In this document: positions 53,642-62,356 of the stretch, piece by piece
How the letters are laid out: each line of letters starts with the position of its first letter
How positions within the stretch are numbered: position 1 is the first letter of the stretch
NCBI GenBank assembly: GCA_951813535.1
Contig: OX638345.1
Coordinates: 2,167,158-2,231,157, forward strand
Origin: an uncultured Dehalococcoidia bacterium
GTDB lineage: Bacteria; Chloroflexota; Dehalococcoidia; Lucifugimonadales; UBA3495
Length of the DNA: 64,000 nucleotides
Direction: 5' to 3'
Notes under the pieces: generated by a model
The model's input: the letters and a program-made list of their open reading frames with translations, nothing else
Databases searched by the model: none
What the model was told of the DNA's origin: nothing
Position numbers and translations under genes: made by a program

Positions 53642-53677
53642 TCGATGAGACCTCCATCCGAATTTGAGGAGGACAGC

Positions 53678-54787
53678 ATGACTTTTGAACAAATATCGCA
53701 AGAAAACGACGAGCGCACCGTTGAAGAAACGGTTCGCGACGAAACCGAACAAAACGATATAGAAGAACCGGCGGATTACCGAATCACTAGCTACGGAGTG
53801 GATTTTGACGTTGAGGGATTGGTCAGAAGAATAAACGAAGGCGACATTTTTGTGCCCGATTTCCAACGTGGGTTCGTTTGGAATTTTAAACAAGCATCGC
53901 AATTCATAGAGTCGCTTTTACTAGGACTTCCGGTCCCGGGCATATTTCTTACCATGGAACCAGCCACTGAAAAGTTGATGGTCATTGACGGCCAGCAACG
54001 TCTAAAGACACTCCAATATTTTTATTCGGGCAAATTTGGAGACGATGATCAGACTTTTGCATTGCAGGGGGTCACACCGAGGTTGACAGGTAAACAATAT
54101 AGTGACTTACGTCAACCCGACAGACGACGCCTAGATAATTCACTCTTCCACGCCACGATAACCCGGCAACTCTTTCCTGACGACGGGATGAGCAGCGTAT
54201 TTCATATCTTCCAGCGGTTGAACAGTACAGGACAGCGTTTGACCCCACAAGAGATCCGCCAGGCAATATACCGAGGTACTTTACTGGACAATATCCGTGA
54301 AATGAACATCAACGAAAGTTGGCGCGCGATATTCGGGCGTCCGAATGCGCGTCAGAAAGATCAAGAATTGATATTGCGGTTTTGGGCGATGCTCGTGAAC
54401 TCGGAGAATTATGCTGCACCCATGCTCGGTTTTCTTAACGCATTCGCTGACGAACATCGAAACCCTGATCAAGAATTTCTGAAACGTGGGCGAGACCTGT
54501 TCAACGAGGTCGTGGAATCGTTCAATCTCGCCGTAGGCAACCGAGCGTTTCGCACTGAAGGCAACAGACAACTGAACGCTGCCGTTTTCGACTCGATGTC
54601 GGTCGGATTGGCTCGACGCATAGTAGCAACGAGAGGAGTACGGCCGAGTCCCGACGCCATACAGACTGCCCATGATGCGCTCCTCAAGGACGACACTTAT
54701 ATCGCCAGCGTTTCAGGTGGCACTGCCCAAACGCAGTCAGTGCAAACGCGCCTCCGGAAGGCAACAGCAGCTTTCGGAGGATTGTGA
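53678..54787 (+). CDS. DUF262 (ParB/GmrS-like) domain protein
   Basis: A 369-residue protein with an acidic N-terminal tail of about 35 residues, then a DUF262 domain: FVPDFQRGFVW at 58-68, IDGQQRLKTL at 103-112 and FQRLNSTGQRLTPQEIRQ near 178. The DGQQR motif belongs to the ParB/Srx fold and is used for NTP-driven reactions in GmrSD and BrxU defence enzymes. No HNH domain follows, so this is the GmrS-like half only. GAGGAGG five bases before the ATG. GC is clearly lower than in flanking genes. It is followed one base later by a HEPN gene. Confidence 0.85.
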   Translation: MTFEQISQENDERTVEETVRDETEQNDIEEPADYRITSYGVDFDVEGLVRRINEGDIFVPDFQRGFVWNFKQASQFIESLLLGLPVPGIFLTMEPATEKLMVIDGQQRLKTLQYFYSGKFGDDDQTFALQGVTPRLTGKQYSDLRQPDRRRLDNSLFHATITRQLFPDDGMSSVFHIFQRLNSTGQRLTPQEIRQAIYRGTLLDNIREMNINESWRAIFGRPNARQKDQELILRFWAMLVNSENYAAPMLGFLNAFADEHRNPDQEFLKRGRDLFNEVVESFNLAVGNRAFRTEGNRQLNAAVFDSMSVGLARRIVATRGVRPSPDAIQTAHDALLKDDTYIASVSGGTAQTQSVQTRLRKATAAFGGL

Positions 54788-54788
54788 C

Positions 54789-55268
54789 ATGCAAAACGCG
54801 AAGGCTCAGAACCAGTTGCAGGAAATCCTGGAACTGTTCAGGGAACTTGGCGGAGCGAACAGGATTCAGGTGCATTGGGGGCGTTACCTATGTATTATGA
54901 TCGCTAGCTTCCTCGAAAACGCCGTGCAAGCGATTTATGAGGATTATGCTTATTCCGCGTCCGGCGGCAACGTGGCGCAATATGTAAGCAATCAGATTGC
55001 ATTTACGGTCGGCAGTGCTAACTCGGATAGTATCGTGAGAACAGCAAAAGCATTCAGCGAAACCTGGGCTAACGAACTCCGTTCGTTCTTGGCGGACGAA
55101 GACCGACAATCCGCTATCAATACGATAGTAAGCCAGCGGAATCTAATCGCCCACGGTGAACAGTCCTCAGTCTCGCCCGCACAATTGCGAGCACATCTGG
55201 ACAAGGCAGTCGCGGTTTTGGATTTCATCGAAAACCAATGCCTTGCCGTATCCGCACAAGAAATTTAG
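54789..55268 (+). CDS. HEPN-type putative ribonuclease
   Basis: A 159-residue, mainly helical protein resembling MAE_28990/RiboL-PSP-type HEPN domains. The catalytic R-x4-H motif is clear: Arg117 to His122 in SQRNLIAHGE, with a polar Asn after the Arg. HEPN proteins are RNases found as toxins in defence modules. It starts one base after the DUF262 stop, so the two are a unit; the DUF262 protein could be regulator or sensor. No antitoxin-like nucleotidyltransferase is nearby. Confidence 0.75.
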   Translation: MQNAKAQNQLQEILELFRELGGANRIQVHWGRYLCIMIASFLENAVQAIYEDYAYSASGGNVAQYVSNQIAFTVGSANSDSIVRTAKAFSETWANELRSFLADEDRQSAINTIVSQRNLIAHGEQSSVSPAQLRAHLDKAVAVLDFIENQCLAVSAQEI

Positions 55269-55301
55269 CCGACCATCAATATTCGATGTGGAGGGACCAT
55301 C

Positions 55302-56237
55302 ATGACCACACCGACCATTCCCACCGAGGAACAAGTACTGGGCTGGTTCGATTCGCTGAGCAACTGGGGTCGCTGGGGCGATAACGACGAACTGGGTACG
55401 CTCAATCTGATCACCGATGACAAGCGGAAAGAGGCGGCGAGCCTGGTGCGCGAGGGCATCAGCGTTACCTGCTCGCGTTTGCTGGTGCCCGAGATGGCGC
55501 CGGACGTGACCAGCATCCCGCCGCTGCACTACATGGTTTCCACGGGCGAGTCGGCGCCGTCGGAAGGCAGCGGGGGAGCCAGCGATTTCATAGGCGTGTC
55601 CTTCCACGGGCTGACAGTCACCCATTTGGACAGCCTGTGCCACCAGTTCTGGAACGGCAAGATGTACAACGGGCAGGATGCCAACCTGGTCAACAACGCG
55701 AACAAAGCCGGCGCCGGGGCAATCGACAACGTGCGGAACGGTGTCGTCACTCGCGGGGTGTTGCTCGATATCGCCGCTGTGAAGGGCAAGGATTGGCTGG
55801 ACGCTGCCGAGCCGGTGTTCACCGCGGACCTGGAAGCTGCCGAAGAGGCGCAGGGCGTTCGGGTGACCGAAGGCGACGCGCTCTGCATCCGGTTGGGTTG
55901 GTACAAGCGCCGCCAGGAGGTTGGGCCGCCGACTGCTGCCGAAGGACGGCCCGGGCTCCACGCGGAAACGTTGCCGTGGCTTCGGGAGCGCGGAGTGTCC
56001 ATCGCGGCCTGTGACGCTTCGTGGGACGTGGCGCCCAGCGATTACCCGTACGTCGGTCTGCCGATCCACAAGGTGGGGATCGTCGGCATGGGGTTGTGGC
56101 TAATCGATGCGGCCAACTTCGACGAGGTCGCACCCGTGTGCCGTCGGCTCAATCGCTGGGACTTTATGTTCACCGTCGCGCCGCTGCGCTGGCACAACGC
56201 CACTGGGTCCCCCGTGAATCCGCTGGCGACGTTCTAG
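55302..56237 (+). CDS. Cyclase family (kynurenine-formamidase-like) hydrolase
   Basis: A 311-residue metal-dependent hydrolase of the cyclase family (PF04199-type). The metal motif TVTHLDSLCHQFW near 107-119 carries HxD...H. WGDNDELGTLNLI near 28 and GVSIAACDASWDVAP near 225 are common to the larger members of the family. Reactions include opening of N-formylkynurenine or cyclic amides. GGAGGG precedes the ATG. It is coupled by one base to the next, unknown gene. Confidence 0.87.
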   Translation: MTTPTIPTEEQVLGWFDSLSNWGRWGDNDELGTLNLITDDKRKEAASLVREGISVTCSRLLVPEMAPDVTSIPPLHYMVSTGESAPSEGSGGASDFIGVSFHGLTVTHLDSLCHQFWNGKMYNGQDANLVNNANKAGAGAIDNVRNGVVTRGVLLDIAAVKGKDWLDAAEPVFTADLEAAEEAQGVRVTEGDALCIRLGWYKRRQEVGPPTAAEGRPGLHAETLPWLRERGVSIAACDASWDVAPSDYPYVGLPIHKVGIVGMGLWLIDAANFDEVAPVCRRLNRWDFMFTVAPLRWHNATGSPVNPLATF

Positions 56238-56803
56238 TGACGCTTGGAATGCTCAGCGAAACCGACCAGGCCCACAATCGTCGAGTCTGGTCGGAATGGC
56301 TGCGCCGCCCCGATTGCTACCTCGTGCCCAAACGGGAGGGCGGGGCGCACGAATGTCAAGACGCCTGGGATGTGGGACACGCCCTGGCGATTGACTATTG
56401 GCCGCTCCGCGGCCGGGTGGCGGAGGCTGCAGAGTACGACGACGACGTCGAGCCGGCGGTGATGATGGGCTGTTATGGACTGAGGGACGGAGCCGGAACG
56501 TTCAATCGCGACGATTTGCCCGAACCCATCCGCGGTCGCATCCTGTTCGCCTCGCAAGCAGCCAAGAGCACGTCGCGTGGTCCGGGCAGCTTGGCCGCGT
56601 TCCTCAGTCACAACACCATCGCCGACCTGCCCGAAGAATCCGAATGGCACCTGTTTGTGCTGGTAAATTGCCTGGACGACATGTGGCGCAACGATCCTTC
56701 ACCGATGGCGGGAACGGTTTTCAGCCCGCCCGACATTGCTCGCCTGATAGCGGACATACTCGACGCGGCCCCGGCATCGTTGCTGGCATCGCCGGCGCAC
56801 TGA
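56237..56803 (+). CDS. Hypothetical protein, 188 residues
   Basis: I do not recognise this protein. The GTG at 56237 shares a base with the cyclase stop (TAGTG); an ATG at 56249 is the other choice. The sequence is rich in Trp, Asp and Leu, has no membrane span, and looks globular. WLRRPDCYLVP, DAWDVGHALAIDYWPLRG and FASQAAKSTSRGPGSLAAFLSHNTI are the strongest-looking segments. The stop overlaps an ATG of the next frame (TGATG). It lies in a catabolic cluster between the cyclase and two CoA-transferases, so an accessory role is possible. Confidence 0.65.
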   Translation: MTLGMLSETDQAHNRRVWSEWLRRPDCYLVPKREGGAHECQDAWDVGHALAIDYWPLRGRVAEAAEYDDDVEPAVMMGCYGLRDGAGTFNRDDLPEPIRGRILFASQAAKSTSRGPGSLAAFLSHNTIADLPEESEWHLFVLVNCLDDMWRNDPSPMAGTVFSPPDIARLIADILDAAPASLLASPAH

Positions 56804-56871
56804 TGTCGGTTGAACGCGCCGCGAAAACTGGCTGCCTCCTATCTAGTTCAAGCAGTGAAATCGAGCAGCAG

Positions 56872-58143
56872 ATGACTGAAGAGACTGACTACGGGCCGGG
56901 CCTCCTGGCCCCCTACCGCGTGCTCGACCTCACCGACGGGCGCGGGCTGCTCTGCGGCAAGATGCTGGCCGACCTGGGCGCGGACGTAGTGCAGGTGGAG
57001 CCGCCGGGTGGCAACCCAGCGCGCAGGATAGGGCCGTTCTACAAGGACGAACCCGGGCCGGAGCGCAGCCTGTTCTGGTGGGCATACTGCGCCAACAAGC
57101 GCGGCGTCACGCTGGACGTTGGCAAGGTGGACGGCGCGGCGCTCTTCCGGCGGCTGGTGGGCCAGGCCGACTTTGTCATCGAGTCGGCGGACCCGGGCCA
57201 TATGTCGTCGTTGGGGTTAGGATACTCCGAATTGCGGGAGTTGAACCCCCGATTGGTCATGGTCTCGATTACCGCCTTCGGCCAGGATGGCCCGTATGCG
57301 GACTACGCGGCCTCGGACATCGTGGGCATGGCGCTGGGCGGGTTCATGCACCTGACCGGGGACGGCGACCGGCCGCCGCTGCGGGTCAGCATGCCCCAGT
57401 TCTACCAGCACGGCAGCGCGGCCGGAGCGGCGGGGGCCATGATCGCCCACACGCACCGTCAGTTGACGGGTGAGGGTCAGCACGTCGACGTGTCCTGCCA
57501 GCAGGCGGTGGCGCGGACGCTGGCCCATGCGCCCCAGTATTGGGACCTGGAGCAGACCATTCTGCGCCGGATGGGAGCGTACCGGGAGTCGGCGGGAGGC
57601 ACGTTCACTCGGATCAACTGGCCGTGCAAGGACGGGTACGTGAACTTCCAGCCGGGCGGCGGAACCGCCGGCGCGGCGCGCAGCGTGCGGTCAATGCTCG
57701 CGTGGATGACCGAGGAAGGCATGGGCAGCCCAGAGCTCGACGCCGTCAACTGGGAGGAACTTGGTTACGGCACGGCTCGCGCCGATATCATGGATCAGAC
57801 GGTAGCCGCGGTGGCTCCCTTCTTTATGACCCACACCCGAAACGAGCTGGCCGACGGCGCTCTGGAACGGCGTATCCTGCTCTTTCCCGTCGCGACGCCC
57901 AGCGACATCCTGGCGCACCGCCAATTGGCGGCTCGGGACTACTACGACCGGATTGAGCACGAGGACATCGGCGAGACGGTCACATATCCGGGCCATTTCG
58001 TGAAGGATCTTACTGACCCATCGCGCGTGGGAGTGCGCCGGCGGGCTCCGCGCATCGGGGAGCACAACCGGGAGATTCTCGGCGGCGAACTGGGACTCAA
58101 CGAGCGGGACCTGTCGCGGCTCACCGAGTTGAGCGTGGTTTAG
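56872..58143 (+). CDS. Family III CoA-transferase-like protein without the catalytic Asp
   Basis: A 423-residue protein of the CaiB/BaiF family. YRVLDLTDGRGLLCGKMLADLGADVVQVE and TGEGQHVDVS are normal for the family. The catalytic Asp, which lies 18 residues before the Arg of the helix leading to TGxGQ (Asp169 in formyl-CoA transferase), is Tyr178 here (MPQFYQHGS). It may be a non-catalytic subunit or use another residue. I prefer the ATG at 56872; an ATG at 56803 adds a Ser-rich stretch unlike the family. It lies beside an intact family member. Confidence 0.85.
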   Translation: MTEETDYGPGLLAPYRVLDLTDGRGLLCGKMLADLGADVVQVEPPGGNPARRIGPFYKDEPGPERSLFWWAYCANKRGVTLDVGKVDGAALFRRLVGQADFVIESADPGHMSSLGLGYSELRELNPRLVMVSITAFGQDGPYADYAASDIVGMALGGFMHLTGDGDRPPLRVSMPQFYQHGSAAGAAGAMIAHTHRQLTGEGQHVDVSCQQAVARTLAHAPQYWDLEQTILRRMGAYRESAGGTFTRINWPCKDGYVNFQPGGGTAGAARSVRSMLAWMTEEGMGSPELDAVNWEELGYGTARADIMDQTVAAVAPFFMTHTRNELADGALERRILLFPVATPSDILAHRQLAARDYYDRIEHEDIGETVTYPGHFVKDLTDPSRVGVRRRAPRIGEHNREILGGELGLNERDLSRLTELSVV

Positions 58144-58174
58144 AGCGCGGTGGACGCGCGCGGAGAGAATGACG

Positions 58175-59410
58175 ATGGCTGGTTTGCCGCTTGAAGGTCT
58201 GAACGTCCTGGATTTCTGCTGGGTGGCCGTTGGCCCGATGACCACGAAATATCTGTCCGAATACGGAGCGACCGTGTTGCGGGTGGAGTCGGCCAAGCGG
58301 CCGGAGACCCTGCGTCGCGCCGGGCCGTTCGCCGGCGGCCAGTCGGGGGTCAACCGTTCCGGTTATTTCGCCAACTACAACGCCAACAAGTACGGCCTGT
58401 CCATCGACATGAGCCATCCCGACGCGCCGGGCCTGATCCTGCGGATTGCCGAATGGGCGGACGTCGTGACCGAGAACTTCACGCCGGGGACGTTGGAACG
58501 CTGGGGCCTGGGCTACGACGAGCTGAGCCGGGTCAACCCGCGCATTCTGCTGTTCAGCGCGTCGATGCTGGGGCGCGGCGGCCCGATGCAAACCCAGCCC
58601 GGGTTCGGCGCGGTGCTTTCTTCGCTGGCCGGTTACACCAACATCATCGGCTGGCCGGACCGCGGGCCGGTGAACCCCTACGGCGCCTACACCGATTTCG
58701 TGTGCCCCAAGTTCGCGGTGGCGGCGATCCTGGCGGCCGTGGACCGGCAGCGGGCCACGGGCCGGGGAACGCATCTGGACATGTCCCAATTGGAGACCAG
58801 CCTGCACTTCAGCGGGCCGATGCTGCTGGACGCCGCCGTGAATGGCCGCGAGCCGGAGCTGGTCGGCAACCGCCACCCCTCTGCCTCTCCCCACGGTTCC
58901 TATCCCTGCGCTCCCGACGCCAACGGTGAAACCGATCGCTGGATTGCCATTGCAGCGTTCGACGATCGGCAGTGGGCGGCCCTGCGCGACGAGATCGCCG
59001 CCGACGGGTTCACGGACATCACGTCCGGTGAGTTCCGCACCTTTCGGGTACGCAAGGCCCACGAGGACAAGCTGGATGGCATCATCGCGGATTGGACGGC
59101 GAGCCACGACCGCCATGAGCTGATGAGCCGCCTGCAGGGGGCGGGCGTCCCGGCCGGCGTGGTCAACGACACCCGCGACCTGTTCGACGATCCCCAACTA
59201 CGTCACCGCGAGCACTTCACCTGGTTGGACCACCCCGAGATGGGCCTTTACGCGACGGACTATACGGAAACGCAGTTGTCGCTAACCCCGGGAAGGCTGG
59301 ACCGTCCGGCGCCGCTGCTGGGGCAGGATACGGAATACGCATTGAGGGAGATCGTGGGTCTGAGCGAGGCGGAGTACCGCGATCTGCACGAAGCCGGAGC
59401 GCTCGAGTGA
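58175..59410 (+). CDS. Family III CoA-transferase
   Basis: A 411-residue CaiB/BaiF enzyme. LEGLNVLDFCWVAVGPMTTKYL starts the fold, and Asp174 (AYTDFVC) is at the catalytic position, followed by TGRGTHLDMSQ. CGGAGAG lies seven bases before the ATG at 58175; the ATG at 58169 is too close to it. The gene follows the Asp-less paralog by 31 bases, and a heteromeric or paired function is plausible, as for some two-subunit CoA-transferases. Substrate unknown. Confidence 0.9.
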   Translation: MAGLPLEGLNVLDFCWVAVGPMTTKYLSEYGATVLRVESAKRPETLRRAGPFAGGQSGVNRSGYFANYNANKYGLSIDMSHPDAPGLILRIAEWADVVTENFTPGTLERWGLGYDELSRVNPRILLFSASMLGRGGPMQTQPGFGAVLSSLAGYTNIIGWPDRGPVNPYGAYTDFVCPKFAVAAILAAVDRQRATGRGTHLDMSQLETSLHFSGPMLLDAAVNGREPELVGNRHPSASPHGSYPCAPDANGETDRWIAIAAFDDRQWAALRDEIAADGFTDITSGEFRTFRVRKAHEDKLDGIIADWTASHDRHELMSRLQGAGVPAGVVNDTRDLFDDPQLRHREHFTWLDHPEMGLYATDYTETQLSLTPGRLDRPAPLLGQDTEYALREIVGLSEAEYRDLHEAGALE

Positions 59411-59453
59411 CGCCCGCGTTGCCTCCCGTCGACTCTACCGCCGTCGGTATTCC

Positions 59454-60086
59454 TTGATCCAACTGATACTGCTGGCCGTCCACATCGCCGCCGGCTCCAT
59501 ATCGTTGGCGAGTGCTGGGGTCGCATTGGCCACGGCCAAGGGCGGCCGTTGGCACGTGCTGGCGGGCCGCGTCTACGCGGTTGGGATGACGGTGGTGTTC
59601 GTGACGGCGGTGCCGCTGGCAGTTCTGGGCGGCAGCATTTTCCTTTTCCTGATTGCACTGTTCAGCTTCTACCTGGTTTTTGCCGGGTGGCGGTTCGCGC
59701 GCAACCGGCAGAGACGCGCCCATCCGGCGGACTGGTTCGCCGTCGCGGCCATAGGGATCACTGGACTGGCGATGTGGGGCTATGCGGTGGTCATCGCGCT
59801 GGGTGGTAGTTCCCAATGGGTAACGCTGCTGGTTTTCGGCGGGATCGCCATCGCGCTGGGCCTGGCCGACGCGAGGTTCCACCGGACCCAGCCAGGAGGC
59901 GCGCGGCGCGTGTCGCGGCATCTCACCAACATGATGGCTGGCACCATCGCCACGATCACGGCGGTCACCGTGGTCAACGTCGAAATGGACCCGGCGTGGG
60001 TGCCGTGGATATTGCCCACGGTGGTGATCACGCCGTTAATTGTTTGGTGGAATGTGCGCATTCTGCGACGTGCGCGTTCAAGTTGA
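59454..60086 (+). CDS. DUF2306-like membrane protein
   Basis: A 210-residue membrane protein with six or seven hydrophobic segments. LLAVHIAAGSISLASAGVAL at the start and GGRWHVLAGRVYAVGM after it, with His9 and His34, fit the DUF2306 family, where such His may bind haem or metal. The start is the TTG at 59454. It lies 43 bases after the CoA-transferase and 70 before the P450. Function unknown. Confidence 0.72.
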   Translation: MIQLILLAVHIAAGSISLASAGVALATAKGGRWHVLAGRVYAVGMTVVFVTAVPLAVLGGSIFLFLIALFSFYLVFAGWRFARNRQRRAHPADWFAVAAIGITGLAMWGYAVVIALGGSSQWVTLLVFGGIAIALGLADARFHRTQPGGARRVSRHLTNMMAGTIATITAVTVVNVEMDPAWVPWILPTVVITPLIVWWNVRILRRARSS

Positions 60087-60156
60087 CATCCCAAAGGCCT
60101 AATGGCTAAATTGGCTTTCATCAACGCCAACCACATCCATCGGAGAGGCAGGACAC

Positions 60157-61386
60157 ATGCTGAAAGACCGAAACCACGACGAATTGCTTTCGCCGGAAAA
60201 CCTGCGGAACCCGTATCCGTACTACGCGATGCTGCGGGAAGAGGCGCCGGTTTACTGGAATGCCAAGTTCGACACCTGGGTAGTCACCTCCTACCAGGCC
60301 GTGGTGTGGGCTTTGCGGCATCCGGAATACTTCTCCTCCGAGGTATTCCTGCGGGACGATAAGCCGCCCAGCCCGCCGATTTCGGAAGAGGATTTCTCCA
60401 AGTACAAGTTCAACGTGGACTACATGAACAATTGGTTCATCCGTAGGGACCGGCCTGATCACCTGCGGATGCGGCGTGCCGTTCACCCGGTGTTCAATCC
60501 CAAGTACATCGATAACCGGTTCCGCGCGATGGTGCAGGGGATAATCCAGGACCTGCTGAAGGACTTCGACCCCGAAAGCGGAGATATGGACGTACTCCGG
60601 GACTTCGCCAACGCCATGCCGGTGCTGGTGATCGCCAATTGGCTGGGGATGCCGGCGGAGGATCGCGAGTTCATCCGGACCCTATCCCGGCAGTTGCTGT
60701 CGCTTGACCAGGAGTCGCCGGACCGGCACACCCGGGTGCATGAGGCCATAACCACGCTGAATGATTACGTCAACCCGCTGGTGGAGGATCGCGTCAGCGA
60801 ACCGTCAGACGACCTGCTGTCGGTGCTGGCCATCGGTGAACGTGAGGGTGAGTTGAGCCGGGAGGAGGTGCTGGGCAATACCCTGTTGCTGCTCATCGCC
60901 GGCCACCAGACCACCATCAACCTGGTGGGCAACGGGACCATGGCGCTGATGAAGAACCCCGAGCAATGGAATATGCTCAAGGAGGACGACAGCCTCCTGG
61001 TGCGCGCGACGGAGGAATTGCTCCGGTACGACTCGCCGGTCAAGCGGGCCCCGCGCATCGCGCTGGAAGACATCGAGTTGGCCGGCCAGAAGATCCGGGA
61101 AGGCGAGAAGGTGATGACCATCATCAACTCCGCCAACCGGGACCCGATGGCGTTCGAAAATCCCGAGGACCTCGACATTACCCGCTACCCGAACCCGCAC
61201 GTCGCCTTTGGAGGCGGGATCCACCACTGCCTGGGCGCCAACCTGGCCAGGCTCGAGGGGCAGGAGGCGTTCCGCGCGCTGACCCGCAAGTTCCCGCCCT
61301 TCAAGTTTGCCAGCAACCCTGACGAGTTGGAGTACCACAACCTGCTGAACATTCGCGGTGTGGTGAGCCTGCCAGCGGAGTGGTAA
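60157..61386 (+). CDS. Cytochrome P450 (soluble, bacterial type)
   Basis: A 409-residue P450. RNPYPYYAMLREEAPVYW near the start is typical of soluble bacterial P450s, the helix I motif is IAGHQTT near 247, ExxR is EELLRYDSPV near 287, and the haem loop FGGGIHHCLGANLARLE carries the Cys near residue 353. It resembles CYP families that hydroxylate steroids, terpenes or fatty acids. No ferredoxin or reductase is adjacent. It is of a different type from the P450 at 20607. Confidence 0.94.
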   Translation: MLKDRNHDELLSPENLRNPYPYYAMLREEAPVYWNAKFDTWVVTSYQAVVWALRHPEYFSSEVFLRDDKPPSPPISEEDFSKYKFNVDYMNNWFIRRDRPDHLRMRRAVHPVFNPKYIDNRFRAMVQGIIQDLLKDFDPESGDMDVLRDFANAMPVLVIANWLGMPAEDREFIRTLSRQLLSLDQESPDRHTRVHEAITTLNDYVNPLVEDRVSEPSDDLLSVLAIGEREGELSREEVLGNTLLLLIAGHQTTINLVGNGTMALMKNPEQWNMLKEDDSLLVRATEELLRYDSPVKRAPRIALEDIELAGQKIREGEKVMTIINSANRDPMAFENPEDLDITRYPNPHVAFGGGIHHCLGANLARLEGQEAFRALTRKFPPFKFASNPDELEYHNLLNIRGVVSLPAEW

Positions 61387-61414
61387 CGGTATTTTCCGCA
61401 CGACGAGCAACGCG

Positions 61415-61442
61415 GTGGGGTGGGTTTTAACCCGCCCCCTAT
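61415..61442. terminator. Bidirectional terminator after P450
   Basis: GGGGTGGG (61417-61424) pairs with CCCGCCCC (61431-61438), six-base loop, one G.T pair. It separates the P450 gene from the convergent regulator gene. Confidence 0.65.
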
Positions 61443-61464
61443 TGCTGTCGCCGTGAACGCCGGG

Positions 61465-62157
61465 CTAGGGTTCGACCATTCCGTACCCGACGTTCTTGAC
61501 GGTGCGGAAGTAGGTCTCAGGCCCGTTCTCCAGCTTGTACCGCAGGCGGCGAATGTGCACGTCTACCGTGCGCGTGCCGCCGATGTTTTCGACGCCCCAG
61601 ACGTTGGCCAGTAGTTGGTCCCTGGTGAACACCTTGCCCACGTTGTCCATCAGAAACTGGAGCAGTTGAAACTCGAGCCAGGCCAGGTCAACCGGCCGGC
61701 CGTTCGCCGTGACCTGGTAGGTGGCCGGGTTCAGTGATATGCCACCGACCCGGATCGACCCGGACGAGACTGACGCCGCGGCGCGGCGATGAGCGAGGCG
61801 AAGGATCCTCTTTAGCAGTTCCGCAGGAGAACAGGGCACGGTGACGAAGTCATCGGAATCGCCATAGAGATCGGGATCGTCCAACTCTTCGTCGGCGATA
61901 CAACGGAGCACCAGGGGCCCAGTGTCGTCCTCCGGCTGCAGCGGCATATCAGCATCGGGCGACAATAGCAATACCGCTGGAGAATCCACTCCGTAATCGT
62001 AATCGACGTCGTAGGCGACTTCCGGGCCGATCAACTCGATAGCGCCGGTGTCGGAAGCGGCGGCCAAAGCGCCTTTGATGATTTCCCAACCCTGTCCCAG
62101 CAAGAGGACGCGAGGAGCGACGTCGTTGGTGGGTTGATAACCTGCATACCTGATCAT
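61465..62157 (-). CDS. Winged-helix (OmpR/PhoB-type) regulator with degenerate receiver
   Basis: A 230-residue regulator. Residues 130-228 are a normal OmpR-type winged helix: LDLAWLEFQLLQFLMDN-like helix, VFTRDQLLANVWG, TRTVDVHIRRLRYKLE and FRTVKNVGYGM. The N-terminal ~120 residues have receiver layout but lack its key residues: the acidic pair after the first strand is Gly21-Gln22, the phospho-Asp is Ser66 (AVLLLSPDA), and the Lys of TKP is Val107 (TVPCSPAELLKRI). It therefore cannot be phosphorylated in the usual way. No sensor kinase is adjacent. Confidence 0.85.
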   Translation of the reverse strand: MIRYAGYQPTNDVAPRVLLLGQGWEIIKGALAAASDTGAIELIGPEVAYDVDYDYGVDSPAVLLLSPDADMPLQPEDDTGPLVLRCIADEELDDPDLYGDSDDFVTVPCSPAELLKRILRLAHRRAAASVSSGSIRVGGISLNPATYQVTANGRPVDLAWLEFQLLQFLMDNVGKVFTRDQLLANVWGVENIGGTRTVDVHIRRLRYKLENGPETYFRTVKNVGYGMVEP

Positions 62158-62356
62158 CGCCGAACCTCATCCGCAGCGGAAGCATTGTTTGGAAAGTCGC
62201 TGCCGATGGCCTTATATTGCGTACAACGGATTAACGGACAATTACGAACTGATTAAGCTTTTGTTACATAGCGCGTAAGATCGATACGAACGCGGGCTCG
62301 GGGCCACGGTTCGACTGACACCATCAAATGTTGACGGGCAATTCTGGAGACCATCG

